NCBI RefSeq assembly: GCF_004114935.1
Contig: NZ_CP022221.1
Coordinates: 8,701,001 to 8,765,000, forward strand
DNA from: Bradyrhizobium zhanjiangense
GTDB lineage: Bacteria; Pseudomonadota; Alphaproteobacteria; Rhizobiales; Xanthobacteraceae
Length of the DNA stretch: 64,000 nt
Direction: 5' to 3'
Below the pieces are notes generated by a model, which was not told the DNA's origin, did no database searches, and saw only the letters and a list, made by a program, of their open reading frames with translations. Below are positions 7,823-17,181 of this stretch, one piece after another. A program made the position numbers and the translations under genes. The first letter of the stretch is position 1, and the number at the start of each line of letters is the position of its first letter.

Positions 7823-9622
7823 CTATCTCGGGGACCGGCGCCCCGTGCTATCGAGGAGACGAGTTTTCTCTTGTGCTGCAATGCGGGCGGCTTGCTGCAA
7901 TGTCAGCCGAAATTCGTCCCGCTTCTCGTGCACCGAGGCGATTGCATGCCCGACCGCGACTCCGAGGCCGATCAGTGCGGCTTCGGAAAGTTGCAGGCTT
8001 GCCTCGATGGTTTCCGGCACCGCATCGGTTGCGCCGATCGCATAGAGGTGGCGGGCATGATCGGCGTCCCGCGCACGTGAGACGATCAGCACGTCCGGCC
8101 GCACTGCGCGAATCCGCTCGACGACGGCATCGATCGCTGCTCGCGACTGAATGGTAATGATCACACCGGTCGTCTGCATCAGGCCGCAGGCTTCGAGAAA
8201 GCCCGGTTCTGTCGCGTCACCAAAATAGACCTTGTGACCATCGCGGCGGTCGCGCGCCACGGCGACTGCTTCGTTATCGATCGCGATGTAGTTCAGGCCG
8301 TGGCTGGTCAGCAGCGAGCAGACGACTTTTCCAACGCGGCCGTAGCCGACCACGATGGCCTGCGCCCGGTCGCCGGGCGGCCGAACCGTCAGTTCGGGAT
8401 CGAGGGTGCGCTCGCTCCCCAGTTTCGCGGCCAATCGTCGTCCGAGCACGCCCAAAAGCGGCGTCAATGTCATCGTCACGGCGGTGATGGCGACGGCAAA
8501 GCTCGACACGCGAGGTTCGATCAGGCCGAGCGCCGCCGCCATCCCGATGCTTACGAAAGCGAATTCGCCGACTGGACCCAGCAGGAAGCCGATCTCGATC
8601 GCCGACGGCCACGAGAGCCTGAAGAGGCGGCCCAGGATGATGAGTACGATCGCCTTACCCGCCAGAACGCCGATAACGGCGGCCAGCAGCCAACCGGGCT
8701 CGCGCATGAACACGCGGAAGTCGATGGCCATACCGACGGTGAAGAAAAAGATGCCTAGCAGCAGGCCCTTGAATGGATCGACGGTGGCCTCAATGGCCTT
8801 GCCGTACTCCGTTTCCGCCAGCATCAGTCCTGCAACGAATGCTCCGAGCGCCATCGACAGGCCGGCTTGGTGCGCGGCAAGGCCTGCGCCGACGATGACG
8901 AACAAGGTCGCCGCGACGAAGAGCTCCGTCGAATGGGTGCCCGCAACCAGCTGGAACAGCGGACGCATCAGCAGCCGTCCGATCAGAATGAGAAAAGCGA
9001 CCGCTACTCCGGCCTTCAAGATCGCACTGGAGATGTGCGCCACGACGGAGCCGCCGCTGCCTGCGCCAAGCACCGAGACGAGCACCAGAATGGGAATCAC
9101 TGCAAGGTCCTGAGCCAACAACACCGAGAAGCTGGCGCGACCCGCAGCGGTCGCAAGCCGTCTCTCGGTGGACAGAAGCTCGAGCACGATCGCCGTCGAG
9201 GACAGCGCAAGGCTCGCGCCGAGAATCACGGCGGTATCGGAATTCTGCCCCGCGAGAAGCGTCGCGCCGAAAATGATCGCGGACGTCGTCAGCACCTGCA
9301 GGCCGCCAAGCCCGAACACCAGGCGTCGCATCGTCACGAGCCGCCTGAAAGACAGCTCGAGCCCGATCAGGAATAGCAGGAACACGACGCCGAGATTGGC
9401 GATGCCTTCGACGTTCTGCGCGTCCGCCACGGTGAACCAGTACAGGAACGGGAGTTCTCGAACGAGCGAGCCGAGTCCGAGCGGGCCGAGAATGGCGCCG
9501 GCGCCGAGATAGCCCAGCACCGGATTGATGCCCCAATGGCGGACAATTGGCACTACCACGCCGGCAGTGCCGAGGACCACCAGCGCGTCACTATAGGCAT
9601 TGATGTTTATGGTTGTGGTCAC
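7823..9622 (-). CDS. CPA2-family cation:proton antiporter with RCK domain (KefB/YbaL-like)
   Basis: 599 residues. About the first 390 are highly hydrophobic with some 12 membrane segments typical of the Na+/H+ exchanger fold (for example GVVFLLFLIGLELS and FFFTVGMAIDF). Then comes a cytoplasmic TrkA-N/RCK Rossmann domain beginning AIVVGYGRVGKVVC, with an acidic residue (Asp in YIAIDNE) for nucleotide binding. It probably exchanges K+ or Na+ for protons at the inner membrane under NAD(H)/nucleotide control. The start is GTG (9620-9622); no ATG in frame lies nearby, and an upstream ATG at 9630 runs into a stop after three codons. No ancillary KefF/G gene is next to it. Confidence 0.9.
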   Translation of the reverse strand: MTTTININAYSDALVVLGTAGVVVPIVRHWGINPVLGYLGAGAILGPLGLGSLVRELPFLYWFTVADAQNVEGIANLGVVFLLFLIGLELSFRRLVTMRRLVFGLGGLQVLTTSAIIFGATLLAGQNSDTAVILGASLALSSTAIVLELLSTERRLATAAGRASFSVLLAQDLAVIPILVLVSVLGAGSGGSVVAHISSAILKAGVAVAFLILIGRLLMRPLFQLVAGTHSTELFVAATLFVIVGAGLAAHQAGLSMALGAFVAGLMLAETEYGKAIEATVDPFKGLLLGIFFFTVGMAIDFRVFMREPGWLLAAVIGVLAGKAIVLIILGRLFRLSWPSAIEIGFLLGPVGEFAFVSIGMAAALGLIEPRVSSFAVAITAVTMTLTPLLGVLGRRLAAKLGSERTLDPELTVRPPGDRAQAIVVGYGRVGKVVCSLLTSHGLNYIAIDNEAVAVARDRRDGHKVYFGDATEPGFLEACGLMQTTGVIITIQSRAAIDAVVERIRAVRPDVLIVSRARDADHARHLYAIGATDAVPETIEASLQLSEAALIGLGVAVGHAIASVHEKRDEFRLTLQQAARIAAQEKTRLLDSTGRRSPR

Positions 9623-9837
9623 GAGCCCATCATGTGTCGGCGCCTGCCAATAGCGGCAGCGTCGTCCACGGTCGATAGCACACGGCGCCGCAGACCCCTA
9701 CCCGGCCGCAAACCGCCACTCCTGCGCGGTGCATCGGTGTCCAGGTAGGCCCAGTGGGAAGGCTTGCCTCGAGACCACGATCTAATCGTTGCAACCCGGT
9801 CGGGCCGCCGCAGATGCGCACGCTTCCAAGTTGACGT

Positions 9838-10674
9838 TCAGCTCGCCCAATTCTCCCGGAATTCGGGGAACAGCGTCAGGCCTCCGCAGGCATAGATGGT
9901 CTGTCCGGTGATGTAGCTCGAATCATCCGAGGCGAGGAAGGCGAATACGGCGGCGATCTCTTCCGGAGTGCCGACGCGGCCGAGCGGAATGTGGGAAGTG
10001 ACGACGCCGCGCTTCTCGGGATCGCCGGTCCAGGCCGCATTGATCGGCGTATCGATCGCACCGGGACCTACCGCATTGACGCGGATGCCTTGGCCGGCAA
10101 ATTCGAGCGCCAGCGTCCGCGTCAGGTTGGCCATGCCGCCCTTGCTGATCGAATAAGCGAGATAGCCCGGCTTTGGGATGATCTGGTGGACGCTGGAGCA
10201 ATTGATGATGCTGCCGCCTCCGCCGCGGGCGACGAAATGCGCGAGCGCCTTCTGGGCGCAAAGCACGGCGCCATTCAGATTGACGTCGATGATGCGGCGA
10301 TAGGTTTCGACGTCGAGTGCTTCGCTCGGCGATTCCCGCTGGAAGCCGGCATTGTTGACCAGACAGTCGAGGCGCTTCCAGCGCGCCAGGATCGTCTCGA
10401 ACATCGCGGCGATGTCCTGCTCGTTGCCGATATCGGCCTTGACGATGATGTGATCGAGCCTGCCGTGGCCACGATCGCCCGACGCCGTCCGCGCCAACGC
10501 GAGCGTCTCCTCGGCGCTTTGGGGGTGATCGAAATAATTGATGGCGACGGTCGCGCCTTCCTGGGCGAGCCGGATGGCGACAGCGCGGCCGATGCCTTGT
10601 GAAGCGCCGGTCACCAGCGCGTATTGGCCGATGAGGCGCGAGGGAAAGGAGGTTGAGCGATTGGTTTGTGGCAT
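9838..10674 (-). CDS. Short-chain dehydrogenase/reductase (glucose-1-dehydrogenase-like)
   Basis: 278 residues of the classical SDR family: cofactor motif TGASQGIGRA (about 25-34), NNAG around residue 118, catalytic YSISKGG near 185, and the C-terminal YITGQTIYACGG. It should be a soluble NAD(P)-dependent oxidoreductase of a sugar, alcohol or keto compound; substrate specificity is not readable. The ATG at 10674 has GGAGAG 5 bp upstream, so the nine-codon longer frame is not used. It lies 73 bp downstream of the NCS2 permease gene on the same strand, which may make them one unit. Confidence 0.88.
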   Translation of the reverse strand: MPQTNRSTSFPSRLIGQYALVTGASQGIGRAVAIRLAQEGATVAINYFDHPQSAEETLALARTASGDRGHGRLDHIIVKADIGNEQDIAAMFETILARWKRLDCLVNNAGFQRESPSEALDVETYRRIIDVNLNGAVLCAQKALAHFVARGGGGSIINCSSVHQIIPKPGYLAYSISKGGMANLTRTLALEFAGQGIRVNAVGPGAIDTPINAAWTGDPEKRGVVTSHIPLGRVGTPEEIAAVFAFLASDDSSYITGQTIYACGGLTLFPEFRENWAS

Positions 10675-10747
10675 GAGTTCTCTCCGGGGATGCCTGATCA
10701 TCGACGGAACCCGCCCTTTGTTCCATCTCTCGACGCATTGCTGTGAT

Positions 10748-12067
10748 TCATTTGGCGTGGCGGGCGACCGTCAAGGTCAGGATCTGGTAGAGGATGATGG
10801 CGCCGAAGGTCGCGGTGCCGATTCCGCCGATCGTGAACGCACCGAATTTGAGCGTGAGATCGCCGGCGCCTGCGGTGAGTGCCACCGCGACGGTAATCAG
10901 GTTCGCGGGATTTGCGAAGTCGACCTTGTTCTCGACCCAGATCCGTCCCGCCATCGCCGCGATCAACCCGAACAGCACGATCGACAGGCCGCCGATGACG
11001 GGGCCGGGGATCGACAGGATGAGTGCGCCGAATTTCGGCGAGAAGCCGAGCAGGATCGACACCGTGGCCGCGAACGCGAACAACAAGGTGGAATAGACCT
11101 TCGTCGCCGCCATGACGCCGATGTTCTCGGCATAGGTGGTGACGCCGGTACCGCCGCCGCAGGCCGCCACGATGGTCGCGAGGCTGTCGGCAAACAGGGC
11201 GCGGCCGAGATAGGCATCGAGGCTCCGGCCCGTCATCGCGCCGACGGCCTTGATGTGACCGAGGTTCTCGGCGACGAGAATGATCGCAACCGGCGCGATC
11301 AGGAAGATTGCATCGGCATGGAAGCTCGGCGCGGTGAAGTTGGGGAGGCCGAACCACGGCGCGGCCGAAAGTTGCGCGAAGTCGATCGGCTTGCCGAAAC
11401 CGAGTCCGTTTGCGAACAGCAAGTACAGGAGATATCCGCCGATGGCACCGACAATGATGGGCAAGCGGCGCCATAGGCCCGGCGCCGCGACGGCGACCAC
11501 GCCGATGATCAGAACGGTCGCAAGCCCGATCCAGGTGTCGAAGGTGCCGGCGCTCACAGCCTTCACAGCCACGGGCGCAAGGTTGAGTCCGATTGCGGCG
11601 ACCACGGCGCCGGTGACCGCCGGCGGCAGCAGCCTTTCGATCCAACCAACGCCCGACCACATCACGATCAGTGCAATCAGGCCGTACAGCACACCGGCTC
11701 CGACGATGCCGCCGAGCGCAACTGACAGGTTCGGGTTTGGCCCCTGCCCGGCATAACCGGTGGCAGCGATGACGACGGCGATGAATGCGAAGCTCGAGCC
11801 GAGATAGCTCGGCACGCGCCCCGCGACGATGACGAAAAAGATCAGCGTGCCGATGCCGGAGAACAGGACCGCAACATTGGGATCGAACCCCATCAGCAGC
11901 GGCGCGATGATCGTTGAGCCCGACATTGCGACGCAATGCTGGAGACCGGAGACAATGGTCTGGCCCCAAGACAGCCGCTCCTCCGGCATGATCACGCCCG
12001 ATGTCTTGAGTTTCCAGCGCGGAAAATAGCCTTGCATTTGCTCGTCGGAGCCTGTTGCAGTCGACAT
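10748..12067 (-). CDS. NCS2-family nucleobase permease (uracil/xanthine type)
   Basis: 439 residues with about 12-14 hydrophobic segments. Family-like motifs are LSWGQTIVSGLQHCVAMSG at the N terminus, VPSYLGSSFAFIA in TM3, VAENLGHIKAVG, and SIPGPVIGGLSIVLFG near TM10. The overall appearance is closest to UraA/RutG-type pyrimidine permeases, which import uracil or xanthine with protons. A GGGGGAAAC ribosome site precedes the ATG. No rut operon or purine catabolic gene is nearby, so the exact substrate is open. It is divergent from dctA across a 126-bp promoter region. Confidence 0.88.
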   Translation of the reverse strand: MSTATGSDEQMQGYFPRWKLKTSGVIMPEERLSWGQTIVSGLQHCVAMSGSTIIAPLLMGFDPNVAVLFSGIGTLIFFVIVAGRVPSYLGSSFAFIAVVIAATGYAGQGPNPNLSVALGGIVGAGVLYGLIALIVMWSGVGWIERLLPPAVTGAVVAAIGLNLAPVAVKAVSAGTFDTWIGLATVLIIGVVAVAAPGLWRRLPIIVGAIGGYLLYLLFANGLGFGKPIDFAQLSAAPWFGLPNFTAPSFHADAIFLIAPVAIILVAENLGHIKAVGAMTGRSLDAYLGRALFADSLATIVAACGGGTGVTTYAENIGVMAATKVYSTLLFAFAATVSILLGFSPKFGALILSIPGPVIGGLSIVLFGLIAAMAGRIWVENKVDFANPANLITVAVALTAGAGDLTLKFGAFTIGGIGTATFGAIILYQILTLTVARHAK

Positions 12068-12193
12068 GTTTCCCCCGAGTTGCCGTGCAGCGGACGATCT
12101 TCGTGCGATCCGACAAAAATGTGATTGTCGCTCCCGCGACGGCCATCACATGATGCAAATCAAGCAAGATCAATACGTTCCGGGGCCTACAAT

Positions 12194-13522
12194 ATGACAC
12201 AAGTCGCGATCCAGCCAGCCGTCCTCCGCCGGCACCAGCCCTGGTACAAGATCCTCTACGTCCAGGTGCTGATCGCGATCGCGCTCGGCGTGCTCATCGG
12301 CTACTTCTATCCAAATCTCGGCAAGGCCTTGAAGCCGCTCGGCGACGGTTTCATCGCGCTGATCAAGATGATGATCGCGCCGGTGATCTTCTGCACCGTG
12401 GTGCACGGCATCTCCTCGATGGGCGATCTCAAGCGCGTCGGCCGCGTCGGGCTGAAATCGCTGATCTATTTCGAGACGGTTTCGACCGTCGCGCTTGCGG
12501 TCGGTCTGCTCGTCGGCGAGATTCTCCAGCCCGGGCGCGGCTTCAACATCGATCCCGCCACGATCGATCCGAACTCGGTGGCGACCTACGTCACCAAGGC
12601 CAAGGAAGAGGGCATCGTCGCCCATCTGATGGCGATCATCCCCGACAGCTATCTGGGCGCCATCGCGCGGGGCGACCTGCTTCAGGTGCTGTTGATCTCG
12701 ATCCTGTCGGGCTTCGCCATCGCTTTCCTCGGCAAGGCCGGCGAGCCCGTCGCGGACGCGATCGACAAGGCCGCAAAAATGTTCTTCGGCATCATCCGCA
12801 TCATCGTGCGCGTGGCGCCGATCGGCGCCTTCGGCGCGATGGCCTTCACCGTCGGCGCCTACGGGCTCGGCTCACTGCTCAACCTCGCCGCGCTGATCGG
12901 CACATTCTACCTGACCAGCATCCTGTTCGTGCTGATCGTGCTGGGCGCGATCGCACGGCTCGCCGGTTTCTCGATCCTGCGCTTCATCGCCTACATCAAG
13001 GACGAGCTGCTGATCGTGCTCGGCACCTCGTCCTCGGAGACGGTGCTGCCGCAGATGATCCAGAAGATGGAGCATCTCGGTGCCTCGCGCTCGGTGGTCG
13101 GCCTCGTCATCCGAACCGGCTACAGCTTCAATCTCGACGGCACCAACATCTACATGACGCTGGCGACGCTGTTCCTGGCGCAGGCCACCAACACCCATCT
13201 GACCATCTGGCAGGAGCTTGGCATTTTGGGCATCGCCATGATCACCTCGAAGGGTGCATCGGGCGTGACCGGCGCCGGCTTCATTACGCTCGCCGCGACG
13301 CTCTCGATCGTGCCTGATATCCCGATCCAGTCGATCGCGATCCTGGTCGGTATCGACAAGTTCATGAGCGAATGCCGTGCGCTCACCAATCTGATCGGCA
13401 ATGGCGTCGCCTGCGTCGTCATCAGCCTCTCCGAAGGCGAGCTCGACCGCGACGCCCTGCACGAGACCATGGCCCATCCGCTGGAGATCGGCGAGGCGCT
13501 GGAACCGGGTGGCAGTGCATAG
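12194..13522 (+). CDS. dctA: C4-dicarboxylate:proton/sodium symporter DctA
   Basis: 442 residues, close to the usual 420-450 of DctA in the dicarboxylate/amino acid:cation symporter family. It contains the two hairpin regions typical of the fold, [13 protein letters not shown] (Ser-rich HP1) and [13 protein letters not shown] (HP2), plus [12 protein letters not shown]. It imports succinate, fumarate and malate across the inner membrane. I chose [10 protein letters not shown] at 12194 because conserved sequence starts soon after it; the 23-codon longer frame runs into the divergent promoter. I saw no sigma-54 GG-N10-GC promoter and no dctB/dctD next to it, unlike classical rhizobial dctA loci. 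A strong terminator follows. Confidence 0.92.
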   Translation: MTQVAIQPAVLRRHQPWYKILYVQVLIAIALGVLIGYFYPNLGKALKPLGDGFIALIKMMIAPVIFCTVVHGISSMGDLKRVGRVGLKSLIYFETVSTVALAVGLLVGEILQPGRGFNIDPATIDPNSVATYVTKAKEEGIVAHLMAIIPDSYLGAIARGDLLQVLLISILSGFAIAFLGKAGEPVADAIDKAAKMFFGIIRIIVRVAPIGAFGAMAFTVGAYGLGSLLNLAALIGTFYLTSILFVLIVLGAIARLAGFSILRFIAYIKDELLIVLGTSSSETVLPQMIQKMEHLGASRSVVGLVIRTGYSFNLDGTNIYMTLATLFLAQATNTHLTIWQELGILGIAMITSKGASGVTGAGFITLAATLSIVPDIPIQSIAILVGIDKFMSECRALTNLIGNGVACVVISLSEGELDRDALHETMAHPLEIGEALEPGGSA

Positions 13523-13621
13523 CACCCCGGTTCCGATGCGGTAGTTTCCCGGAATGGAAAAACGGTGAGATACACGTCACAACAATCGCGTTGGGATCAC
13601 CGATTGATAGTCAATCTTTCC

Positions 13622-13655
13622 GCCCGACGCGCTGGGGGCAGGGCGTCGGGCTTTT
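13622..13655 (+). terminator. Rho-independent terminator after dctA
   Basis: A 9-bp perfect stem GCCCGACGC / GCGTCGGGC with a 12-nt G-rich loop, followed by TTTT and then GAAAA. It lies 100 bp after the dctA stop. Confidence 0.75.
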
Positions 13656-13702
13656 GAAAATCTCCGCCAGGACTAGCCGCCATATCGGGACGTAAGGCGG
13701 GA

Positions 13703-15316
13703 TCAGATGATCCCGCCATTGACGTGAAGCGCCTTGCCGGCAAGTTCGAGCCGGCGCGTGATCCCGATCGCCTGCAAGAATGCCTCGTCGTGACTGACGA
13801 CGAGCAGCGCGCCGTCATAGGCCCTCAGGCCCGCTTCAACGGCTTCGATGGACTCGATGTCGAGATGATTGGTCGGCTCGTCCAGGATCAGCAGGGACGG
13901 CGGCTTTGAATCGCCCAGCACGCAAGCAAGGCCCGCGCGAAACATTTGTCCACCGCTCAGGCTTCCCACGATCTGCAAGGCAGCATCGGCGCGAAACATG
14001 AAGCGAGCCAGCGCGGCATGGCACGCGTTCGCACCTGCCGTTGGATTGAGGCGACCGAAATTGTCCAGGATGGAGAGCGCAGGATCAAGCAGGCTGACCT
14101 TCTGATCGAACAGCGCGAAGTCGGGCCTGACCCGCACGGTACCCGAAACGGGGCGCAACTCGCCGGCAATGAGTTTCAGCAGCGTTGTCTTGCCGGAGCC
14201 GTTCGGCCCGACGACCGCAACGCGCTCCGGCCCGACGATCGCGAGCGAGAGATCGCGCAAGACCGGCTGCTCCGGCCGATAGCCTGCGCTGACGCCGTCG
14301 AGCCAAAGCACCTCCCTGCTCGCCGGCAGGCCAGTCGCCGGCAGTTTCACCGACAACGGCTGAAGTATCTCGACGCGCCGGCGTGCCGTGTCGACAGCCG
14401 CGAGCGCCTCCGCGCGCCGCCGCTCGGCGATTTGCGCGGTCTTGCCGCCGCTGTCTTCGCTGCGATCTTTGCGCGCGCCGGCCAGGATGCGCGGCATGTC
14501 GCCCTTGGCACGCTTCTTCCTGCCGCCGCTGTCCTTGCGCGCCTTCCGTTCCGTAGCCTCCTGTGCCTTGCCGTCAATCTCGGACAGGTGCCTCTCAGCA
14601 TGTGCGAGGTCGTGCCTGACCGCTGCGAGCTCGACGGCCTTCTGCGCGCGAAAACTGCTCCAATTGCCGCCGTATCGGGTTGACCCGAGCGAGGTCAGCT
14701 CGACGATCGCGTCCATGGTTTCAAGGAGGCCCCGGTCGTGGCTGACGACGATCGCGCCGCCGCGCCAGGCAGCGAGGAGATCAGTCACCGCCTTGCGTCC
14801 ATCCTGATCGAGATTGTTGGTGGGCTCGTCCAGCAGCAGGAAGTCGGGCTCGGCAAACACCAGTGCGGCGAGGCGAACGCGCGTGATCTGGCCGCCGGAC
14901 AGGCAGGACAGCTCCGTGTCGGGAGACGGATCGAAGCCGAGGCGCGCGAGGGCGGCCTGAAGCCGCGCTTCGAGCGTCCAGTCGATCGTGGCGATGTCAT
15001 CGACCGAGGCGTCGCCCTGCTCCGCACGGCGAAGCAGCTCTAGTGCCCGCCGCGCGCCGAACAGATCGGCCACCGTCGCATCTGCAGGCGGTTGAACGTC
15101 CTGGCGCAGCACGCCGATGGTCCCGTTAACAACAATGCGCCCAGACTGCGGAACATGGTCCCCGGAAATCGATGCAAGCAGCGTCGTTTTCCCGACGCCA
15201 TTGCGGCCGACGAGACCGGTGCGCTCGGCCGCGAATGTCAGATCGATGTTGGAAAGAAGCGAACGGCCGTCAGGCGTGGATAGCGACAGGTTCGACAGGA
15301 TGATCGAAGCAGGCAT
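13703..15316 (-). CDS. ABC-F family ATP-binding protein
   Basis: 537 residues with two ABC ATPase domains and no membrane segment. The first has Walker A GRNGVGKTTLL (about 36-46), signature LSGGQ and DEPTNNLDQDG. The second has GPNGSGKTTLL, SLSGGQ and DEPTNHLDIES. A Lys/Arg-rich linker of about 90 residues (KARKDSGGRKKRAKGDM) joins them. ABC-F proteins act on the ribosome, in translation control or antibiotic protection, rather than in transport. The ATG is set by GGGGAATTCC just upstream; the TTG-started six-codon extension is not needed. The gene stands alone and converges on dctA. Confidence 0.88.
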   Translation of the reverse strand: MPASIILSNLSLSTPDGRSLLSNIDLTFAAERTGLVGRNGVGKTTLLASISGDHVPQSGRIVVNGTIGVLRQDVQPPADATVADLFGARRALELLRRAEQGDASVDDIATIDWTLEARLQAALARLGFDPSPDTELSCLSGGQITRVRLAALVFAEPDFLLLDEPTNNLDQDGRKAVTDLLAAWRGGAIVVSHDRGLLETMDAIVELTSLGSTRYGGNWSSFRAQKAVELAAVRHDLAHAERHLSEIDGKAQEATERKARKDSGGRKKRAKGDMPRILAGARKDRSEDSGGKTAQIAERRRAEALAAVDTARRRVEILQPLSVKLPATGLPASREVLWLDGVSAGYRPEQPVLRDLSLAIVGPERVAVVGPNGSGKTTLLKLIAGELRPVSGTVRVRPDFALFDQKVSLLDPALSILDNFGRLNPTAGANACHAALARFMFRADAALQIVGSLSGGQMFRAGLACVLGDSKPPSLLILDEPTNHLDIESIEAVEAGLRAYDGALLVVSHDEAFLQAIGITRRLELAGKALHVNGGII

Positions 15317-15483
15317 GGAATTCCCCGTGAGCAAGGCGGATGGGCTTTGCGGTCGGGGTAAAATCCATGGCTGCGAAGTTCCTGATTGAGAGCTCTCTAA
15401 CTAGTGCCGCAGAAGCGCAAGATCAAGCCGCAGTTTGGACGACAGCGCGAGGGAAGCGCTGACGTCCCTATCGGTCGGCGCGA

Positions 15484-15831
15484 TCAGCCCTTGAGCGCGG
15501 TGACCACCACCTCGATCAGAGCATTGCCGCCGAGGTCGGCGACGCCGACGGTGGCACGGGTCGGCAGATTGTCGCCGAAGAACTCGGTCCAGGCTGCGTC
15601 CATCTCCTTCTTCTTGGAGAGATCCGTAACGAAGATCGAGGCGCTGACGATGCGGTTCTTGTCGGTTCCCGCTTCCTTCAGATAGCCGGCGATCTTGCCG
15701 AGGATGTTGCGGGTCTGCTCGCCCATCGAGCCCGAGGTGTCGTCGGCGATGGTGCCGCCGAGAAAGACGAAGCCGTTGGCCTCGACGGCGCGGTGCATGA
15801 TCGGCGTGCGGATGCTGCGGGTGATGCTCAT
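15484..15831 (-). CDS. RidA family (YjgF/YER057c/UK114) protein
   Basis: 115 residues, the normal size for this trimeric family. Recognisable parts are the N-terminal NGFVFLGGTIADD, the middle QTRNILGKIAGYLKEAGTDKNRIVSASIFVTDL and the C-terminal PTRATVGVADLGGNALIEVVVTAL. The Arg in PTRATVGV corresponds to the key binding residue of RidA. Members hydrolyse reactive enamines/imines released by PLP enzymes and amino-acid oxidases. AGAGGACATC precedes the ATG. It is the next same-strand gene after the amine/amino-acid dehydrogenase cluster, though an intergenic repeat separates them; clearing imine products of those oxidases is a sensible but unproved role. Confidence 0.9.
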   Translation of the reverse strand: MSITRSIRTPIMHRAVEANGFVFLGGTIADDTSGSMGEQTRNILGKIAGYLKEAGTDKNRIVSASIFVTDLSKKKEMDAAWTEFFGDNLPTRATVGVADLGGNALIEVVVTALKG

Positions 15832-15886
15832 GATGTCCTCTTCTTAAAGCGTGGAAGGAGTTGAGTTCGGCTGAGGGCCACGAAGG

Positions 15887-16016
15887 AGGTGCGCCCCCTC
15901 TCCCGCTTGCGAGGGAGGGCCGGGGTGGGGGTGTCTCCGCATTGGGACTTTCCCCGTGTGGAGAGAGCCCTCACCCGGCGCTTCACGCCGACCTCTCCCG
16001 CAAGCGGGAGAGGTTG
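15887..16016. repeat. Intergenic palindromic repeat, family A, copy 1
   Basis: GC-rich element with outer arms like CCTCTCCCGCTTGCG and CGCAAGCGGGAGAGG and an inner block GAGAGAGCCCTCACCCGGCG. Very similar to the copy at 39961-40093 and related to those at 25861 and 46823. It lies between the RidA and FAD-oxidase genes. Confidence 0.8.
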
Positions 16017-16059
16017 AGTGAGCTCGGGGCAAACGATCGGATACGACAACTTCTTGTTC

Positions 16060-17181
16060 CTAGAGCGTGGACGGATGGAAGCGGTCGATGCCGAGATCAC
16101 TGACGCGGGTCTGGGTGCCGCCGTTGACGATCAGCTCCGCCATCACGGCGCCGGCGCCAGGACCGAGCTGGAAGCCGTGCAGTGAGAAGCCGAACTGGTG
16201 ATAGAGGCCCTGGTGACGCGAGCTCGGGCCGAACACGGGGATATCGTCCTTCATCTTCGCCTCGATGCCGGCCCAGGCCCGCATGATCGTCGCGCTGCGC
16301 ATCACCGGAAACAGCTCGAACACGGTGCGCGCGCTGACAGCGAGGCTCTTCCAGTCCAGCACCGTCTCGTTGCGGTCCTGATAGGGCGTTGCCAGGTGGC
16401 CGCCGCCGATCAGCACGGTGCCGTTGGAGAATTGCTTGAAGGACAATTTGCGGCCGCGCAGGATCACGACGGGATCGATGAAGTGCGGCACGCGCGAGGT
16501 GATCATCAGCATCGGCGCGACGGTTTCGACAGGAACGGGCTCGCCGAGGGCAGCGGCAATCTTCCCGGCCCAGGCGCCCGCGGCGTTGACGAGCACCGGT
16601 GCGGCATAGGTGTCCGAGCCGACGTCGACATGCCACAGAACGTCATTCCGCCGGATGTTGCCGGCGGCCTCGCCCTCGCGCACCGTCGCGCCAAGCTGCT
16701 CGGCCTTGCGCCGGAACGCCGTCGTCGTCTGCGCCGGATTTGCAGCTCCATCGCGACGCGACACGACGCCGCCGGGACAGGTCTCGGCGACCGCGGGCAC
16801 GAGCCGCCGCAGCTCGGCCGCATCGACCAGCTCTTCATGGGTGAAGCCGAGCGCATTGAGCTCGGCCACACGCGCGCGGCAGACCGCAAGCTCTTCCTCG
16901 TTCTCCGCAACCAGCACCTGGCCATGGCTCTCAAAGCTGCAATCGTCGTCGACGAGCTCGGTGATCTTCTCCCAAATCCCCATGGAACGGATCGAGAGCG
17001 GAATCTCAGGGATGTGCCGCGCGAGCTGGCGGACGCCGCCGGCGTTGACGCCCGAGGCGTGCCGGCCGGCATAGTCCTTCTCGATCAGCACCGGCTTCAT
17101 GCCGGCAAGGCACAGATGCAGCGCGGTCGAGCATCCGTGGATGCCGCCGCCGACGACGATCGCATCCACGTTTTTGGTCAT
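16060..17181 (-). CDS. FAD-dependent amino-acid/amine oxidase (DAO family), beta-like subunit
   Basis: 373 residues of the glycine/D-amino-acid oxidase family, with the FAD motif VVGGGIHGCSTALHL at residues 8-22, the second nucleotide segment VLVNAAGAWAGKIA near 205 and the C-terminal HQFGFSLHGFQLGPGAG. Its ATG overlaps the TGA of the preceding subunit gene (ATGA), so it is translationally coupled. In the known three-part dehydrogenases (hydrogen cyanide synthase HcnABC, opine oxidases, D-hydroxyproline dehydrogenase) this subunit carries the oxidation site, and the other two pass electrons on. Here it is the last gene of the importer/oxidase cluster. The real substrate is unknown. Confidence 0.87.
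   Translation of the reverse strand: MTKNVDAIVVGGGIHGCSTALHLCLAGMKPVLIEKDYAGRHASGVNAGGVRQLARHIPEIPLSIRSMGIWEKITELVDDDCSFESHGQVLVAENEEELAVCRARVAELNALGFTHEELVDAAELRRLVPAVAETCPGGVVSRRDGAANPAQTTTAFRRKAEQLGATVREGEAAGNIRRNDVLWHVDVGSDTYAAPVLVNAAGAWAGKIAAALGEPVPVETVAPMLMITSRVPHFIDPVVILRGRKLSFKQFSNGTVLIGGGHLATPYQDRNETVLDWKSLAVSARTVFELFPVMRSATIMRAWAGIEAKMKDDIPVFGPSSRHQGLYHQFGFSLHGFQLGPGAGAVMAELIVNGGTQTRVSDLGIDRFHPSTL

Noticed and set aside
9630..9821. 63-codon frame on the minus strand between the antiporter and SDR genes
   Set aside because: No ribosome site, biased composition and no family look; the 215-bp gap is treated as non-coding.
12068..12193. Sigma-54 promoter for dctA
   Set aside because: No GG-N10-GC arrangement with the expected TGGCAC/TTGC context was found in the divergent region.
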